Part shown: positions 32,351 to 39,254 of the stretch, in pieces
Layout: each line of letters begins with the position of its first letter
Numbering within the stretch: position 1 is the stretch's first letter
NCBI GenBank assembly: GCA_963838735.1
Contig: CAWISG010000009.1
Coordinates: 1 to 40,355 of the forward strand
DNA from: Parerythrobacter_A sp963838735
GTDB taxonomy: Bacteria > Pseudomonadota > Alphaproteobacteria > Sphingomonadales > Sphingomonadaceae
Length of the DNA: 40,355 nt
Reading direction: 5' to 3'
Notes under the pieces: generated by a model
The model's input: the letters and a program-made list of their open reading frames with translations, nothing else
Database searches by the model: none
What the model was told of the DNA's origin: nothing
Made by a program: the position numbers and the translations under genes

Positions 32351-32386
32351 TTGCAAAGTATTTGCGTAGACCGCTACGGAAACGCA

Positions 32387-32839
32387 ATGATCGATGAAAA
32401 CGACCGGCAAATTCTCCGCCGCCTTCAACGCGATGCGACCGTTTCCATGGATACGCTGGCCGCCGAACTGTCGCTATCGGGCAATGCCGTATGGCGGCGC
32501 GTGAAGCGGTTGCAGAAAGATGGCTATATCACCCGCCGCGTTGCCCTGCTCGATGCGGCCAAGGTCGACCTCGATCTGACGGTGTTCGTGGCGGTACGCA
32601 CCAACGACCATAGCGATGCGTGGCTGGACAGCTTCGCTCGCGCCACGCGCGCCATTCCCGAAGTAATGGAATTTTACCGGCTAGCGGGTGATACCGATTA
32701 TCTGGTCAAGCTGATGGTCCGCGATGTCGCCGATTACGACCGGGTCTATCGCCTGTTAATATCCGCCGTGCCCATTTCGGATGTCTCTGCCAGCTTCGCG
32801 ATGGAAACGCTTAAATACGAGACTGCGTTGCCAGTATAA
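32387..32839 (+). CDS. Lrp/AsnC family transcriptional regulator
   Basis: A 150-residue Lrp/AsnC regulator. The N-terminal helix-turn-helix 'IDENDRQILRRLQRDA...TLAAELSLSGNAVWRRVKRL' (residues 2-43) is followed by the RAM/ligand-binding domain (about 65-145) with 'EVMEFYRLAGDTDYLVKLMV'. The start is ATG 32387. It diverges from the cysteine-synthase-like gene, the usual arrangement for a local amino-acid-responsive regulator, and two inverted repeats sit between them. The effector is likely an amino acid, unspecified. Confidence 0.93.
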   Translation: MIDENDRQILRRLQRDATVSMDTLAAELSLSGNAVWRRVKRLQKDGYITRRVALLDAAKVDLDLTVFVAVRTNDHSDAWLDSFARATRAIPEVMEFYRLAGDTDYLVKLMVRDVADYDRVYRLLISAVPISDVSASFAMETLKYETALPV

Positions 32840-32887
32840 CGCACGGCGCGGATTGCCTGTTGCGGCACCGGTTGCTAGCACAGGAAT

Positions 32888-33514
32888 ATGTCCGGACAAC
32901 TTTTCCTCGCCGCAGCGCTTCTATCTCTTCCGGCCTATGCCACTGCCCAGACGACCATGCCCGAACCGGGTATCTGGACCAACGTGGAGGATACCTATTT
33001 CGCTGAAGAAGAGGGCCGTATCACAGCCGGTACTGTCTATTACCAATTCGCGGCGGACGGACGCTGGCGGCTGCTGGACAGCTTCGGCGAACCCGTTGGC
33101 GAGTGGCAAGATGCCGCGCCCGACGGACTGGCCGCGACGGGCGATGGCACGTGGTCGGTGAACGATAGCGAACTGCGCCGCGCGCGCCCCTTCACTTGCT
33201 GGATCTCGGTGCGCAAGTTCGCGGGCAAGCCCGACGGCTCTTCCGACTGGACCTTTGCCCGGGATCTCGACATTTTCGACCAGGGAGGGCGCATCGCGAT
33301 GCCCGGCAAGGGCGAAGCGCCGGACATGACGCTACGGATGCGAAACGTAACCTGGGCCCGCAACAGCCGCAACACGCCGTCGCTCGTCATCTACTTGCAC
33401 CGCGACGATCCCGAAAGGGCGGAAACCTATAGCTGGGCCTCGCCAGACGCCACGCTGGTCGGCATCAATGCCCGCTGGGCGCAGGCCAGTTGCAGCCCGA
33501 AGGAAACGAACTGA
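32888..33514 (+). CDS. Secreted hypothetical protein
   Basis: A 208-residue protein with a signal peptide (MSGQLFLAAALLSLPAYATA, cut near residue 20-21). The mature part is a beta-rich domain with many Trp and Asp residues ('GIWTNVEDTYFAEEEGR', 'FTCWISVRKFAGKPDGSSDW') and two Cys (in 'FTCW' and 'ASCSP') that could form a disulfide. No family is recognised. AGGA precedes ATG 32888. Its stop overlaps the quinone oxidoreductase start as TGATG, so the two may be co-transcribed. Probably periplasmic. Confidence 0.78.
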   Translation: MSGQLFLAAALLSLPAYATAQTTMPEPGIWTNVEDTYFAEEEGRITAGTVYYQFAADGRWRLLDSFGEPVGEWQDAAPDGLAATGDGTWSVNDSELRRARPFTCWISVRKFAGKPDGSSDWTFARDLDIFDQGGRIAMPGKGEAPDMTLRMRNVTWARNSRNTPSLVIYLHRDDPERAETYSWASPDATLVGINARWAQASCSPKETN

Positions 33515-34491
33515 TGAAAACCACCCGCGCCCTGTTCGATACCACCGGCGGCCCCGAAGTCATTCGGTTCGTGGAAGAAGACCTGCCCCCGCCCGGCCCC
33601 GGTGAAGTGACGCTGGAACATGGGGCGGTCGGCCTGAACTATATCGACACCTATCACCGGCGCGGCATCTATCCGGCGGAACTGCCGAGCGGATTGGGGC
33701 TGGAGGCAGCCGGCCGCGTCGTCGCTGTCGGCGAAGGGATCGAAGGCTGGCGCGAGGGCGACCGGGCCGTCACCATCGGGCCGATGACGGGCGCATACGC
33801 CACGCGCCGCAATATCGGCGCGGCGCACCTGTTCCGCCTGCCCGATGCCATCGACGACCGGACGGCGGCGGCCTGTGCATTGAAGGCATTCACGGCCGAG
33901 TTCCTAGCCCAACGCTGCGGCAAGGTGGAAAGCGGCTGGCCGGTGCTGGTCCATGCGGCGGCAGGCGGAACCGGGCTGCTGCTGGTGCAATGGCTCAAGC
34001 ATCTGGGTGCGGAAGTCATCGGCACCGTCTCGACCGACGCCAAGGCCGACGCCGCGAAAGCCGCCGGTGTCGACCACATCGTTTATTACAAGCGCGAAGA
34101 CACTGCACGCCGGGTGCGCGAAATCACCGGCGGGGACGGCGTGCGCGTGACCTTCGACGGGATCGGGCGCAGCACCTGGGAAACCTCGTTGGACGCGACC
34201 GGCAAGCGCGGACTGATCATCAATTACGGCAATGCCGATGCGCCCGTTGGCGAAGTCGATGTCGGCGTGCTGGCGATGAAGGGCTCGCTCTACAACACCC
34301 GCCCCATGCTGTTCCATTATTACGAAGATGCGGGCGAGCGGGCGGAATACTCCGCACAGGTCTGGGATCTGTTCGCCAACGGCACGCTGTCGGTCACCAT
34401 CGGGCAGACCTATGCGCTGACCGATGCCGCGCAAGCTCACCGCGATCTTGAAAGCGGCAAGACCACCGGTTCCACCGTCCTGTTGCCGTGA
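33514..34491 (+). CDS. NADPH:quinone oxidoreductase (QOR family)
   Basis: A 325-residue zinc-free medium-chain reductase of the quinone oxidoreductase family. The N-terminal 'VGLNYIDTYHRRGIYP' and the nucleotide-binding 'VHAAAGGTGLLLVQWLKHLGA' (each a family hallmark) are present; no zinc-ligand cysteines occur. It reduces quinones with NADPH. The start is ATG 33514, overlapping the upstream stop as TGATG, with AAGGAA as ribosome-binding site. It converges on the minus-strand operon with a 12-base gap. Confidence 0.92.
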   Translation: MKTTRALFDTTGGPEVIRFVEEDLPPPGPGEVTLEHGAVGLNYIDTYHRRGIYPAELPSGLGLEAAGRVVAVGEGIEGWREGDRAVTIGPMTGAYATRRNIGAAHLFRLPDAIDDRTAAACALKAFTAEFLAQRCGKVESGWPVLVHAAAGGTGLLLVQWLKHLGAEVIGTVSTDAKADAAKAAGVDHIVYYKREDTARRVREITGGDGVRVTFDGIGRSTWETSLDATGKRGLIINYGNADAPVGEVDVGVLAMKGSLYNTRPMLFHYYEDAGERAEYSAQVWDLFANGTLSVTIGQTYALTDAAQAHRDLESGKTTGSTVLLP

Positions 34492-34503
34492 CGTGGCGAA
34501 ACG

Positions 34504-34803
34504 CTACCAGCTTGTCCCGCCAACCCATTCGCCCGCGACGGCGCTGAACAGCTCGATCCGGGGCGACTGCCAAACGCCTGCCTTGGTGTAGGGATCGGTG
34601 GCGTGGAAGGCGGCGGCGTCTTCTTTGTTTTCGGCGCGAATTATCAGCAGCGAGCCGACTGTCGCTCCGCCATCTTTCAGCGGTCCGGCAACGGCGTAGC
34701 GTGCGATATTCTTCGCCACATGGTCAAGATGTGCCTGCAAATGCCCCCGGCGCAAGGCAGCGCTGTCATCCACGTCGCGGCAGTGGATTGCGAAAAGCGT
34801 CAC
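34504..34803 (-). CDS. YciI-family protein
   Basis: A 99-residue YciI-like (dimeric alpha/beta barrel) protein: 'LFAIHCRDVDD', 'RRGHLQAHLDHV', 'AGPLKDGG' with a conserved Gly-Pro, and 'DPYTKAGVWQSPRIELF'. The His-Asp pair of the family is visible (H in 'HLDH', D in 'TDPY'). Some YciI proteins act as dehalogenases or as isomerase-like subunits (TftG, 5-chlorohydroxyhydroquinone dehydrochlorinase), most are uncharacterised. It starts at GTG 34801-34803, overlapping the previous stop as GTGA, and closes the eight-gene minus operon. Confidence 0.85.
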   Translation of the reverse strand: MTLFAIHCRDVDDSAALRRGHLQAHLDHVAKNIARYAVAGPLKDGGATVGSLLIIRAENKEDAAAFHATDPYTKAGVWQSPRIELFSAVAGEWVGGTSW

Positions 34804-35555
34804 TGTTCGGGCGGTGCGAAAATGCTGGCGTCTATCGGTTCGCCCACTGCAACCTCGCGCCATTGCACGGTGTTGCTGCGCACCCCGTCATAGAACAGCG
34901 TTACCTCGCGCGCCTGCACCCAGCCTGAGCCGCCGCCGGTTTGCGGCACGCGGACGAAATCGTCGTAATGGCGTTCGTGAAACCCGCGCGGGCTGTCGAA
35001 CGCCATGTAGCGTATGAACCGGCTTTCGCGGTCGAAACCGAACAGGGTGGCCTGCCCCTGCGGATCGATGATGCGGACCAGATCGATGACGCCACCGCCA
35101 TGATCGCGCGGCGGCGCTGCCTCCAGCGTGAAACCGGTATCGAGCGCGGACCGGATGATGCCGAAGCCGAAATTGCTGGCCCAATAGGCGTCCGCCTGAT
35201 CTTTGGGCATGATGCCGCGTTCGGTCCAGGTCGTCTCGCCGTCATAGCCGACTTCGAACACGATATCGTCACCATCGCGCGCCACGATGCGGACCTTGCC
35301 GTCGGCCCCGTGCGCCGATTGCCGGTCCGGGTCCATCACGCGCCACATGCGGTAATCGTCAGCGGTGCGGCGCGGTTCGGCGTGGTCGGGTGCGTAGAAG
35401 GTGGCGGAGCCGCTCAGCAGCAGCGTGCCGGGTTCCAGCCAGCCTTCCCCGCCATGTGCCGCTATGGCCTGTTCGACAATTAGGCGCGGCGGATCGGTCG
35501 CAGCCTGCGCCGCTGCCGCGAAAACAAGCATCAGCAGTCCGGCAAGCCAACGCAT
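34800..35555 (-). CDS. Secreted protein, possibly LolA-like fold
   Basis: A 251-residue protein with a signal peptide (MRWLAGLLMLVFAAAAQA, cut near 18-19). The mature chain is mostly beta-strand ('GTLLLSGSATFYAP', 'VRIVARDGDDIVFEVGYDG', 'FRYDESRF-like' strands around 180), which resembles the LolA/LppX half-barrel used for carrying hydrophobic ligands; that is a weak structural impression only. The start is ATG 35555, overlapping the VOC stop as TGATG, with GGAG 8 bases upstream. A secreted protein in the midst of cytoplasmic catabolic genes suggests it binds or delivers the substrate. Family not assigned. Confidence 0.78.
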   Translation of the reverse strand: MRWLAGLLMLVFAAAAQAATDPPRLIVEQAIAAHGGEGWLEPGTLLLSGSATFYAPDHAEPRRTADDYRMWRVMDPDRQSAHGADGKVRIVARDGDDIVFEVGYDGETTWTERGIMPKDQADAYWASNFGFGIIRSALDTGFTLEAAPPRDHGGGVIDLVRIIDPQGQATLFGFDRESRFIRYMAFDSPRGFHERHYDDFVRVPQTGGGSGWVQAREVTLFYDGVRSNTVQWREVAVGEPIDASIFAPPEQ

Positions 35556-36454
35556 CACGCAATCTCCACCAGTTCGAGCAATTCTCCGGCTGGACCGACA
35601 GTCGTGGCCGCCCGCCGCCCCTCGTATAAAGCGCCCGCCCGTTCCGCCGGTTGCGCGATCCATTCCGCATCGCATGCATCGAGGCTGTCCACCGCAAGCG
35701 TCACCAGCGCATTGCCGGGCGGCAAGTGCGCGTCATGGCGTGGCCGCTTGATCGTAGCATCCGGATAGTCGTCCACCTCGACCACCGGCATCCGCCCCGC
35801 CGACACCATCGTCAGCGTGGTCAGCGTATCGGGGGCCAGGCCAAAGGCGTTATTTATCATCGAATAGGGGATCGTGAAGTCGGCCCCACGATCCAGCCCA
35901 AGCGTGTCGGCATACCACGCCACCGCTTGGTCGCGGTCGGGCGTCGCTAGCACGCAGATGAAAATGCGATCCACCGGCGACGCGGCGCGCGGCAAGTCGC
36001 TGTCCGGCATGTCGCGCAGCACCTCGTTCAGATACACCATCTCGCGCCCCGGCCCCAGCACCTGCATAGGGATGAAAGCAGGCTCGATACCGGTAATTTC
36101 CTTCGGCGGTCCGACGATTTCGAAGTGGTCGGACGGCAACCTGTCGGGCCAGCCCCATACGTCCTGCACCGTGCATTCGAACGCGGCCCAACCATAGCTG
36201 CGCGTCGGTTTGAAATCGGGATGGGCGGGCTGTTCGACCAGCCGCATCCAGCACGTCGCCCCGCTTTGCGGTTGCAGGGTAGCATAGCGCGCCCTGGCAT
36301 TCGCCACGCACCCCCAGCTTGCCGCAAGGCTGGCATCCAGCGTGCCCTGCTCCACCAGTCTGAGGCCCAGCGTATCGCGGTAAGCGGCCAGTGCCAGCGG
36401 AAGGTCTGGCACCGTCGAAAGACCGCCAAGAATGGTGCCGTGCAATACAGTCAT
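35555..36454 (-). CDS. Two-domain VOC (glyoxalase/dioxygenase superfamily) protein
   Basis: A 299-residue protein with two vicinal-oxygen-chelate domains, about 5-140 and 160-295. Each starts with the family pattern ('LGGLSTVPDLPLALAAYRDTLGL' and 'FICVLATPDRDQAVAWYADTLGL', with the second beginning at about residue 165). The His-His-Glu triad of extradiol dioxygenases is not evident, so a glyoxalase-, isomerase- or dehalogenase-type role, or no metal, is equally likely. It overlaps both neighbours (ATGA with the enoyl-CoA hydratase, TGATG with the secreted protein). Function unknown. Confidence 0.85.
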   Translation of the reverse strand: MTVLHGTILGGLSTVPDLPLALAAYRDTLGLRLVEQGTLDASLAASWGCVANARARYATLQPQSGATCWMRLVEQPAHPDFKPTRSYGWAAFECTVQDVWGWPDRLPSDHFEIVGPPKEITGIEPAFIPMQVLGPGREMVYLNEVLRDMPDSDLPRAASPVDRIFICVLATPDRDQAVAWYADTLGLDRGADFTIPYSMINNAFGLAPDTLTTLTMVSAGRMPVVEVDDYPDATIKRPRHDAHLPPGNALVTLAVDSLDACDAEWIAQPAERAGALYEGRRAATTVGPAGELLELVEIA

Positions 36455-37218
36455 GCGCCAAACTCCGATCCGAAGACAGGACGGCGCTTCTCGACGAATG
36501 CGGCGGTGCCCTCGGCAAAATCGCCTCCGCCAAACGCTTCGGCGAAAATTTGCTTCGTCTCGGCATCGTCGACAACCTGCCCGTCCAGCACGCGGCGCAC
36601 GAACCGCTTGGTCTCGCGCACCGAATGCGGGCTAGCGGCGAGAATGGCATCGGTAAACTCGCCTGGATCGTCCGCAATTGTCTCGATCAAGCCGATCCGC
36701 AACGCCTCCTCCGCATCGATCAGCGCACCGGTGTAGAGAATACGTCGCGCCTGGCCCGGACCGACCAGATCGACCAGCAGCTTCACATCATGCAGCGGAT
36801 AGACCAGCCCAAGTTTCGCCGGAGTAATCCCGAACCGCGCCCGTGTCGTCGCCACCCGCATGTCGCACGCCAGCGCGATACCGCACCCGCCGCCCACGCA
36901 ATCGCCATCGACGAATGCGATGGTCGGCAGGACGAAGCGGGCCAGCGTATGCTGCACATGATTGATCGCCCGCTGGTTTTCCGCACGCCATGCCGCATCG
37001 TCCTTGTTTGCCAGCAATTCGCGGATATCGGCCCCGGCGCAAAACGCCCCGTCCTGTGCTGCGCGCACGATCAGCAGGCGGCATTCACTGCGCGCCGCCG
37101 CGTCCTCCAGCAGTCCGGGCATTGCCTGCCACATGGCCATGTCGAACGCATTGCGCTTCGCCGCACGGTCGATAAGCAGATGCGTCGTTGCACCATAATG
37201 TTGCAGCCGCAGGGTCAT
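36451..37218 (-). CDS. Enoyl-CoA hydratase/isomerase family protein
   Basis: A 255-residue crotonase. The oxyanion strands 'DGAFCAGADI' and 'DGDCVGGGCGIALACDMRVA' are present. The usual catalytic Glu region reads 'KLGLVYPLHDVKLLVDLVG', without an obvious Glu at the standard place, so the reaction may be hydration, isomerisation or C-C bond cleavage of an acyl-CoA. It overlaps the deacetylase stop and the VOC start as ATGA. It implies that the pathway of this operon passes through CoA thioesters, though no ligase is visible in it. Confidence 0.88.
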   Translation of the reverse strand: MTLRLQHYGATTHLLIDRAAKRNAFDMAMWQAMPGLLEDAAARSECRLLIVRAAQDGAFCAGADIRELLANKDDAAWRAENQRAINHVQHTLARFVLPTIAFVDGDCVGGGCGIALACDMRVATTRARFGITPAKLGLVYPLHDVKLLVDLVGPGQARRILYTGALIDAEEALRIGLIETIADDPGEFTDAILAASPHSVRETKRFVRRVLDGQVVDDAETKQIFAEAFGGGDFAEGTAAFVEKRRPVFGSEFGA

Positions 37219-38078
37219 GCCGGATGCTGCTGCATGAAATGCTCGGCGATCGCCTTGCGCGTCGTCACCCAGACACCGCTATGCGCGCGCACATGGGCGA
37301 GGAACGCTTCGAGCGCCCAGATCCGGCCCGGTCGCCCGATGATGCGCAGGTGCAGGCCGAGGCTCATCATTTTCGGATTACCCGCCGCGCCTTCGGCATA
37401 GACTTGGTCGAAATTGGCCTTGGCGTAATCGAGCCACTGGTGCGGCGTGAAAGCGGGGTCGGTCCACATCTTCATGTCGTTGTTGTCGAGCTGGTACGGC
37501 ACGATGCACATCGGCGTGCCGGTCGTTTCACGGTCCCAGAACGGCACGTCGCCGCTGTAATCGTCCATGTGATAGGTGAAGCCCTCTTCCTGCAACAGGC
37601 GCCGCGTGTTGTCGGTCAGCAGATAGCGGCTCAGCCAGCCATACGGTCGCACGCCGCAGGTCTTCTCGATGCTCGCCACCGCCTTCTGAATGAAGGCGCG
37701 CTCCTCGTCCTCGTCCATCTTGAACTGGTGGACCCAGCGCCAGCCGTGGCTGACGGGTTCGTGACCCAAATCGACGAGGGCTTGTGCAATTTCCGGATGG
37801 TTTTCAAGGCTGAGGGCCGCCACGGTCCAGCTCGCCATGATATCGTATTCACGCAGCAGCTTGACGATGCGCGGCGCACCCGCCTTGATACCGTAGAGAT
37901 AATTGCTTTCATTGGAATAATTGCGCATGTTGGATTTCACGAAGACACCCAGCTCATCCACCGGCTCCATCCCGCGGTCGCCGCGCGCGATGGTCATCTC
38001 GCTGCCTTCCTCGACATTGACGACGATGCTCAGCGCCATCTTCGCGCCATCGGGCCAGTCGATCCGTTCTTCTATCAT
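37215..38078 (-). CDS. PuuE-like polysaccharide deacetylase family protein
   Basis: A 287-residue NodB-fold protein of the PuuE/PgdA-like branch. 'IVVNVEEGSEM' near residue 20 and 'EPVSHGWRWVHQ' near 108 match PuuE-type strands ('NYEEG', 'SHGWRW'). 'YGWLSRYLLTDNTRRLL' and 'LGLHLRIIGRPGR' fit the later strands. Relatives include cofactor-independent allantoinase and peptidoglycan or amide deacetylases, so hydrolysis of a C-N bond in a non-sugar compound is plausible. AGGAATACACC precedes ATG 38078. Next to an amidase it points to an amide- or ureide-bearing substrate; this is inference. Confidence 0.86.
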   Translation of the reverse strand: MIEERIDWPDGAKMALSIVVNVEEGSEMTIARGDRGMEPVDELGVFVKSNMRNYSNESNYLYGIKAGAPRIVKLLREYDIMASWTVAALSLENHPEIAQALVDLGHEPVSHGWRWVHQFKMDEDEERAFIQKAVASIEKTCGVRPYGWLSRYLLTDNTRRLLQEEGFTYHMDDYSGDVPFWDRETTGTPMCIVPYQLDNNDMKMWTDPAFTPHQWLDYAKANFDQVYAEGAAGNPKMMSLGLHLRIIGRPGRIWALEAFLAHVRAHSGVWVTTRKAIAEHFMQQHPA

Positions 38079-38138
38079 GGTGTATTCCTAGCTCGCTAGC
38101 GCTCGGGCGTTGCTGGCCCTCTGGTACCGATCCGCAAA
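38079..38138. other. 60-base gap within the minus operon
   Basis: The only real gap in the eight-gene operon. It holds the ribosome-binding site of the deacetylase gene and a small interrupted dyad (CTAG-CTCG-CTAG, 38088-38099). An internal promoter is possible, but none was identified. Confidence 0.3.
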
Positions 38139-38942
38139 TCAATGCATTTCTTCGCCGCCGCTGACGTTCAGGGCCTCGCCGGTAATGTAGCCCGCCTCCT
38201 CGCTTGCCAGCCATATGCATGCAGCCGCCGTATCGGTCGGCAGGCCGGGGCGGCCCATCGGGTTTTTCGCGGCCATGTTGGCAAGATACGCCTCCACCGT
38301 GTCGAACCCCAGCAGCTCGGCGAAATAGGCGTTCTGCTTCGCGCCCAGCGCGGTGGTCACGTGATTGGGACAAATCGCGTTGACGGTGATGCCATGTCCG
38401 CCCAACTCCACCGCACTGGCGCGAGTCAGGCCGACCATGCCGTGCTTGGACGAAACATAGGCGGGCAAGTGCGGGAAGCCGGTCTTGGCCGCCTGGCTGG
38501 CGATGTTGACGATGCGCCCGCCAGAGCCTTGCTCGACCATCTGGCGTGCCGCGGCCTGTGTGCAGTAGAACGCGCCTGACAGGTTCACCGCCAGCACCTG
38601 GTCCCACTCCGCCGCCGTGTCGACCTCCAGCAGCGGCTTCATCTTGAACCCGATGCCCGCATTGTTGACGAATACATCGACACTGCCGAACCGCTCGACC
38701 GTTTGTGCGACGAGCGCACTGCATTGGGCCGCATCGGCCACATCGCAGGCGATGGTCGCGACCGCGCCGTCCAGTTTGCGCAAATCCTTCGCCACTGCTT
38801 CGGCCTCGACATCGATGGTGCGGTCCGAGACGACGCAATTCGCGCTCTCTGACGCAAAGGCGCGCAGGATGCCCTGCCCCAGCCCCTTGTCCCTGCCCGA
38901 ACCGGTTACGACGACCGTCTTGCCAGCGAACCGACCGCCCAT
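38139..38942 (-). CDS. SDR family NAD(P)-dependent oxidoreductase
   Basis: A 267-residue classical short-chain dehydrogenase. The cofactor loop near residue 13 reads 'VTGSGRDKGLGQG', with a slightly extended glycine motif. 'VNNAGIG', 'NIASQ' and 'YVSSK' give N-S-Y-K, and 'YITGEALNVSGGE' closes the fold. It is longest-spaced around residues 200-225, where 'NAYFAELLGFDTVEAYLANMA' forms the substrate lid. The start is ATG 38942, overlapping the HapK-like stop as TGATG, with GAGGAG 5 bases upstream. It oxidises or reduces an intermediate in the unknown pathway of this operon. Confidence 0.9.
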   Translation of the reverse strand: MGGRFAGKTVVVTGSGRDKGLGQGILRAFASESANCVVSDRTIDVEAEAVAKDLRKLDGAVATIACDVADAAQCSALVAQTVERFGSVDVFVNNAGIGFKMKPLLEVDTAAEWDQVLAVNLSGAFYCTQAAARQMVEQGSGGRIVNIASQAAKTGFPHLPAYVSSKHGMVGLTRASAVELGGHGITVNAICPNHVTTALGAKQNAYFAELLGFDTVEAYLANMAAKNPMGRPGLPTDTAAACIWLASEEAGYITGEALNVSGGEEMH

Positions 38943-39250
38943 CACAGCTCCTCGGTCAGCACGAAGACGGGATTGTCGGCATAGTCCTGGAACGGTGCAG
39001 CAGCTGCCTGAAACGCGTCGGTGGAGATATCGGCGACGAAGCCGTCCATCGTCGTTATATCGATGATCTCGAAGTACTGGTGCGGCGGCGCTGCGGCATC
39101 GTCGCCGAATACGCCCGTGGCCTTGTGAATGGTGAAGCCGGTGACGGACCCCAGCGCGTTGACGCCCGGAATATCGCGAGTCTTCGCCCAGTCCTCGTAT
39201 TCGGCAATGCTGACGCCCTCTTTCAGGTCGAACAGAACGATAATCCGCAT
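38942..39250 (-). CDS. REDY-like protein HapK family
   Basis: A 102-residue protein of the REDY-like/HapK family (ferredoxin-like dimeric alpha/beta barrel). The start 'MRIIVLFDLKEGVSIAEYEDW' and the middle 'IPGVNALGSVTGFTIHKATG' fit. HapK is named from the prodigiosin cluster; its reaction is not established, and relatives occur in many catabolic gene sets. GGGAG precedes ATG 39250 by 8 bases. The amidase stop lies 4 bases upstream. The role here is unknown. Confidence 0.82.
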   Translation of the reverse strand: MRIIVLFDLKEGVSIAEYEDWAKTRDIPGVNALGSVTGFTIHKATGVFGDDAAAPPHQYFEIIDITTMDGFVADISTDAFQAAAAPFQDYADNPVFVLTEEL

Positions 39251-39254
39251 GGTC

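Noticed and set aside
35555..36454. Extradiol ring-cleavage dioxygenase
   Set aside because: The two VOC domains are clear, but the His-His-Glu iron triad is not, so only the superfamily is claimed.
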